Shown here in pieces: positions 61,600-64,000 of a stretch of DNA of 64,000 bases; within the stretch, counting starts at the first letter, position 1, and each line of letters begins with the position of its first letter. The notes below the pieces were generated by a model. It worked only from the letters and a program-made list of their open reading frames with translations. It did no database searches and was not told the DNA's origin. This stretch comes from DASPWV01 sp046726375. Lineage in GTDB: Bacteria; Acidobacteriota; Vicinamibacteria; Vicinamibacterales; UBA2999. The translations under genes were made by a program, and so were the position numbers. The stretch lies in contig JBKPAJ010000017.1 in the NCBI GenBank assembly GCA_046726375.1, forward strand, positions 62,001-126,000, written 5' to 3'.

Positions 61600-61916
61600 C
61601 GGCGCGCCTTGGTCGTGCCGCTCACTGTCGACATCGACGGTCGAGGGTCGTCAGTCCACGGTCCTTCCAGGTATTTCATGTAGTGGCGGACCTTTCCTGG
61701 CCTGAGCGACCCACCACCCACGACGTCGCCGGACGATGCGGATGGCGAGCATCGCGCAGCGTCGCCGCGTTCGCGTACTCCCCGGCGTCGTGCTGTCGTG
61801 CGCAAGAACTGCAACGCACGGCGCTCGGTCGGCGCGCAGATTCTGCGAATCTGACCCACCCTCCGTGAAGTTTTCCTCGAAATCTCTGATGCGCCGTTCC
61901 TTGCACTGGGAAGCGC
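61600..61916. other. carB-comEC intergenic region with repeats
   Basis: Near the left end are GACGGTCGAGGGTCGTCAG and CCACGGTCC word copies. At 61681-61704 GTAGTGGCGGACCTTTCC, GGCCTGAGCG is a decayed copy of the palindrome family. A minus-strand open frame covers it, but with no recognisable homology and no start signal. No RNA gene or clear promoter for comEC was found. Confidence 0.4.
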
Positions 61917-64000
61917 ATGCCTTATCTCTCCCTCGGCTTCACGAGTGCCCTCGTCGCCGGCCTCGCATGCGGCGTGCTGTTCGATTCTGCTCCGGCCTGG
62001 CTGCTCTCGCTCGCGCTCGCGACGTCGTGGGTCGGGGCGCTCATTGCGTTTCACTGTGCGTGGCCGCGCACGCAGCTGACCGGCCTCGCCGCCGCCACTA
62101 TTTGCGCGGGATGGTTACTCGGATCGTCGGCTGTCGATCGCGCGCTCAATCCCTCCCTGCGGGTGCTGCTCGAGCAACGCTTCGGCGGGTTTGCGATGAG
62201 CGCCGCCGCCGACACGCGGCTCGATGAGCCCATCGTTGTCGAAGGACGTCTTCGCACCGATGCCGCGCCAACCGCAACGGGCGTTGTCCTCCGCATGGAC
62301 GTTGACCACGTGTGGCTCGGACTCTGTCCCGAGCCGGCATATGGCGGCGTATCCATCACCGTCGTCGGCGCGCTGAGCGCCAACGAGCTCACGCGCTGGA
62401 CTGCCGGTCGTACTGTTCGGGCGCCCGCACTGCTAAGGCGGCCCGCGCGGTATCTCGATTGGGGCTTGCCCGATCAGGAGCGAGCGATGGCCCGCCGCGG
62501 CGTGACATTGGTTGGCACGGTCAAAAGCGCCTCGCTCGTGGAGACGATCGCGCGCGGCTGGTGGTGGGAAGAGGCCGCCGCCGCCGTGCGCGCCGCCACG
62601 CGTTCCGCAACTGGCGCCCAAGTGCTGCCGCGCTCGGCGCAGGCCGCGGCTATCGCCACGGCCCTGCTCATTGGAGATCGTGCGGCGATCGATGAGGAGA
62701 CTGAACGGCGGCTGCAGGAAGCCGGCACGTATCACGTGATCGCGATCTCCGGTGGCAACATCGCGATTCTCGCTGGTTTATCGCTCGGCATTCTCGGCTG
62801 GCTCGGCCTGCGCGGACGAGTCGCGGCGGTCGTCACAATCGCCCTGCTCAGTTGCTATGCCATCGTGGCCAGCGGCGGCGCGTCGGTCGCGCGCGCGACG
62901 ACCATGGCCGGAATCTACTTGGCTGTGCGGCTGATCGATCAGCGGACAGCTGCCGCCAACGCGATTGCGTTGAGTGCCGCGGCGTTGTTGCTCACCAATC
63001 CACTCACGATGTTCGACGTGGGCTTCTGGCTCACGTTCGGCGCGACGAGCGCGATTCTCGTGGGCGTGTCGCGGGTGCAGATGCCGCAGCAGCGATGGAC
63101 GGGTGCGGTGTTCGCGCTGTTTCTATCCTCCGTTTGTGCAGAGTTGGCGCTCGCTCCGATCGGCGCGACGATCTTTCAGCGTGTGACCGTCGCCGGCCTG
63201 GTCCTCAACTTCGCCGCGATTCCGTGCATGACGATCGTGCAGCTTGCCGCGATGGTGCTGGTGGTGCTGCATGTGATCGGGATCACGGCTGCTGCGTCGT
63301 GGATGGGCGTGGTGGTGGTGCAGGCCACAGGTGGACTGATCGGCAGCACGCGGCTCCTCGACAGTGCGCCTTGGCTCACCTGGCGCGTTCCCTCGGCGTC
63401 GGCTGTCGTGTTGTCGCTGTATTACGCGGCGTTGCTCTTGTGGTGGTGGACATCGCGGTCGAGCGTGCCATTGCGATCTCATCTCGCCCGCGTGTCGATG
63501 GCACTCGCCGCCGGTCTGTTTCTTTGGATCGTCGTCGCTCCGGCGGCACGCGTCAGGGCACACGGCGATGGGCGCCTGCACCTGGCGCTGATCGATGTCG
63601 GGCAAGGCGACGCGATGCTCGTGATGTTTCCCAACGGCCGCTCGCTGGTCGTCGACACCGGCGGCGTCACGGTCAAGGGCGACTTCGATATCGGCGATCG
63701 CGTGCTCGGACCGACGCTGCGGGCGCGTCAGTTGCTGCGTCTCGACTACCTCGTCGTGACGCACGGCGATCCCGATCACATCGGCGGCTCGCGCGCGATG
63801 GTGCGCGACTTTCAGCCGCGCGAAGTGTGGTGGGGCGTGCCGGTCGCCAACCACGAACCGACCGCGCAGGTTCGCGCCCAAGCCGAGCGCGCACGCGCCG
63901 GCTGGCGGACGCTGCAACGCGGGGACCGCTTCGAGCTCGGCGGCGTCGAGCTGCGCGTCCACCATCCGCCTCCGCCCGACTGGGAGCGTCAAAAGGTTCG
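61917..64000 (+). CDS. comEC: ComEC/Rec2 DNA-uptake channel, 3' partial
   Basis: The frame runs off the right edge (694 visible residues). ComEC carries single-stranded DNA across the inner membrane in competence. N-terminal helices and an OB-like domain (VEGRLRTDAAPTATGVVLRMDV) precede the competence core (YHVIAISGGNIAILAGL, SGGASVARATTMAGIYLAVRLIDQ). A C-terminal metallo-beta-lactamase domain follows: LIDVGQGDAMLVMFPNGRSLVVDTGG and the metal motif VVTHGDPDHIGGS. The start is ATG 61917; no ribosome-binding site is evident. Confidence 0.93.
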   Translation, partial: MPYLSLGFTSALVAGLACGVLFDSAPAWLLSLALATSWVGALIAFHCAWPRTQLTGLAAATICAGWLLGSSAVDRALNPSLRVLLEQRFGGFAMSAAADTRLDEPIVVEGRLRTDAAPTATGVVLRMDVDHVWLGLCPEPAYGGVSITVVGALSANELTRWTAGRTVRAPALLRRPARYLDWGLPDQERAMARRGVTLVGTVKSASLVETIARGWWWEEAAAAVRAATRSATGAQVLPRSAQAAAIATALLIGDRAAIDEETERRLQEAGTYHVIAISGGNIAILAGLSLGILGWLGLRGRVAAVVTIALLSCYAIVASGGASVARATTMAGIYLAVRLIDQRTAAANAIALSAAALLLTNPLTMFDVGFWLTFGATSAILVGVSRVQMPQQRWTGAVFALFLSSVCAELALAPIGATIFQRVTVAGLVLNFAAIPCMTIVQLAAMVLVVLHVIGITAAASWMGVVVVQATGGLIGSTRLLDSAPWLTWRVPSASAVVLSLYYAALLLWWWTSRSSVPLRSHLARVSMALAAGLFLWIVVAPAARVRAHGDGRLHLALIDVGQGDAMLVMFPNGRSLVVDTGGVTVKGDFDIGDRVLGPTLRARQLLRLDYLVVTHGDPDHIGGSRAMVRDFQPREVWWGVPVANHEPTAQVRAQAERARAGWRTLQRGDRFELGGVELRVHHPPPPDWERQKV

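Overview
The window is a high-GC, tightly packed bacterial chromosome segment with no rRNA or tRNA gene, prophage or complete insertion sequence that I can recognise. It most likely comes from an acidobacterium, possibly of the Vicinamibacteria type. The main clue is an 'acidobacterial duplicated orphan permease' (ADOP) paired with a PadR regulator at 32.2-35.1 kb, plus the remnant of a second ADOP at 49.5-50.4 kb. A futalosine-type menaquinone pathway, a Gram-negative envelope (BamA, Skp, LpxA, LpxI, LptE, TonB), a BshC homologue and many short palindromic intergenic repeats fit that placement. The assignment is inference from gene content.

Layout. 1-4 kb: 3' part of bamA, a small lipoprotein gene and an ompH/skp-like gene ending in an intrinsic terminator. 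4.0-13.9 kb: one long plus-strand run with nearly every stop and start overlapping. It starts with lipid A genes (a fabZ-lpxA fusion, lpxI, a Gfo/Idh-type oxidoreductase) and passes into menaquinone genes: an MqnE-like protein that has lost its radical-SAM cysteines, mqnA, mqnC, an aminofutalosine-deaminase-like amidohydrolase, a UbiA-type prenyltransferase and menG. A TonB-like protein and a 45-residue membrane protein follow under their own promoter. 14.1-17.7 kb: miaA, hfq, deoB, dgt. 17.9-23 kb: fatty acid cluster (yceD/DUF177, rpmF, plsX, fabD, fabG, acpP, fabF; no fabH). 23-26.4 kb: etfB, etfA and ETF-quinone oxidoreductase, which pass electrons to quinone. 26.4-32.2 kb: a DUF374 acyltransferase, an HDAC-like deacetylase, leuS, lptE and holA (apparently with a CTG start).

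32.2-43.9 kb is mostly on the minus strand: ADOP and PadR, rpsT, a lytic transglycosylase, alaS, recX, a pilT with its ATPase core deleted, ilvE and a Ser/Thr kinase with a C-terminal zinc ribbon. Two plus-strand genes (a lipoprotein with a degenerate metzincin motif and an outer-membrane-like protein) sit between alaS and recX. 44.2-45.7 kb: rsmE and a secreted DUF1028 protein. 45.8-49.5 kb: hrcA-grpE-dnaJ-prmA on the minus strand behind a CIRCE operator. 49.5-56.9 kb: ADOP remnant, a purine-deaminase-like amidohydrolase, xdhC, a class A penicillin-binding protein and bshC, all minus. 57.1-64 kb: carA, carB and the 5' part of comEC.

Three patterns run through the whole window. First, translational coupling by ATGA/TTGA/CTGA overlaps is pervasive. 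Second, several operon-first genes have a good -10 hexamer only 5-10 bases before the start codon, which suggests leaderless or nearly leaderless mRNAs. Third, intergenic gaps are filled by two repeat classes: short palindromes of the type CGCGGACC-N4-GGTCCGCG, and low-complexity elements built from one short word repeated directly on one side and inverted on the other. These elements also intrude into coding ends and flank broken genes.
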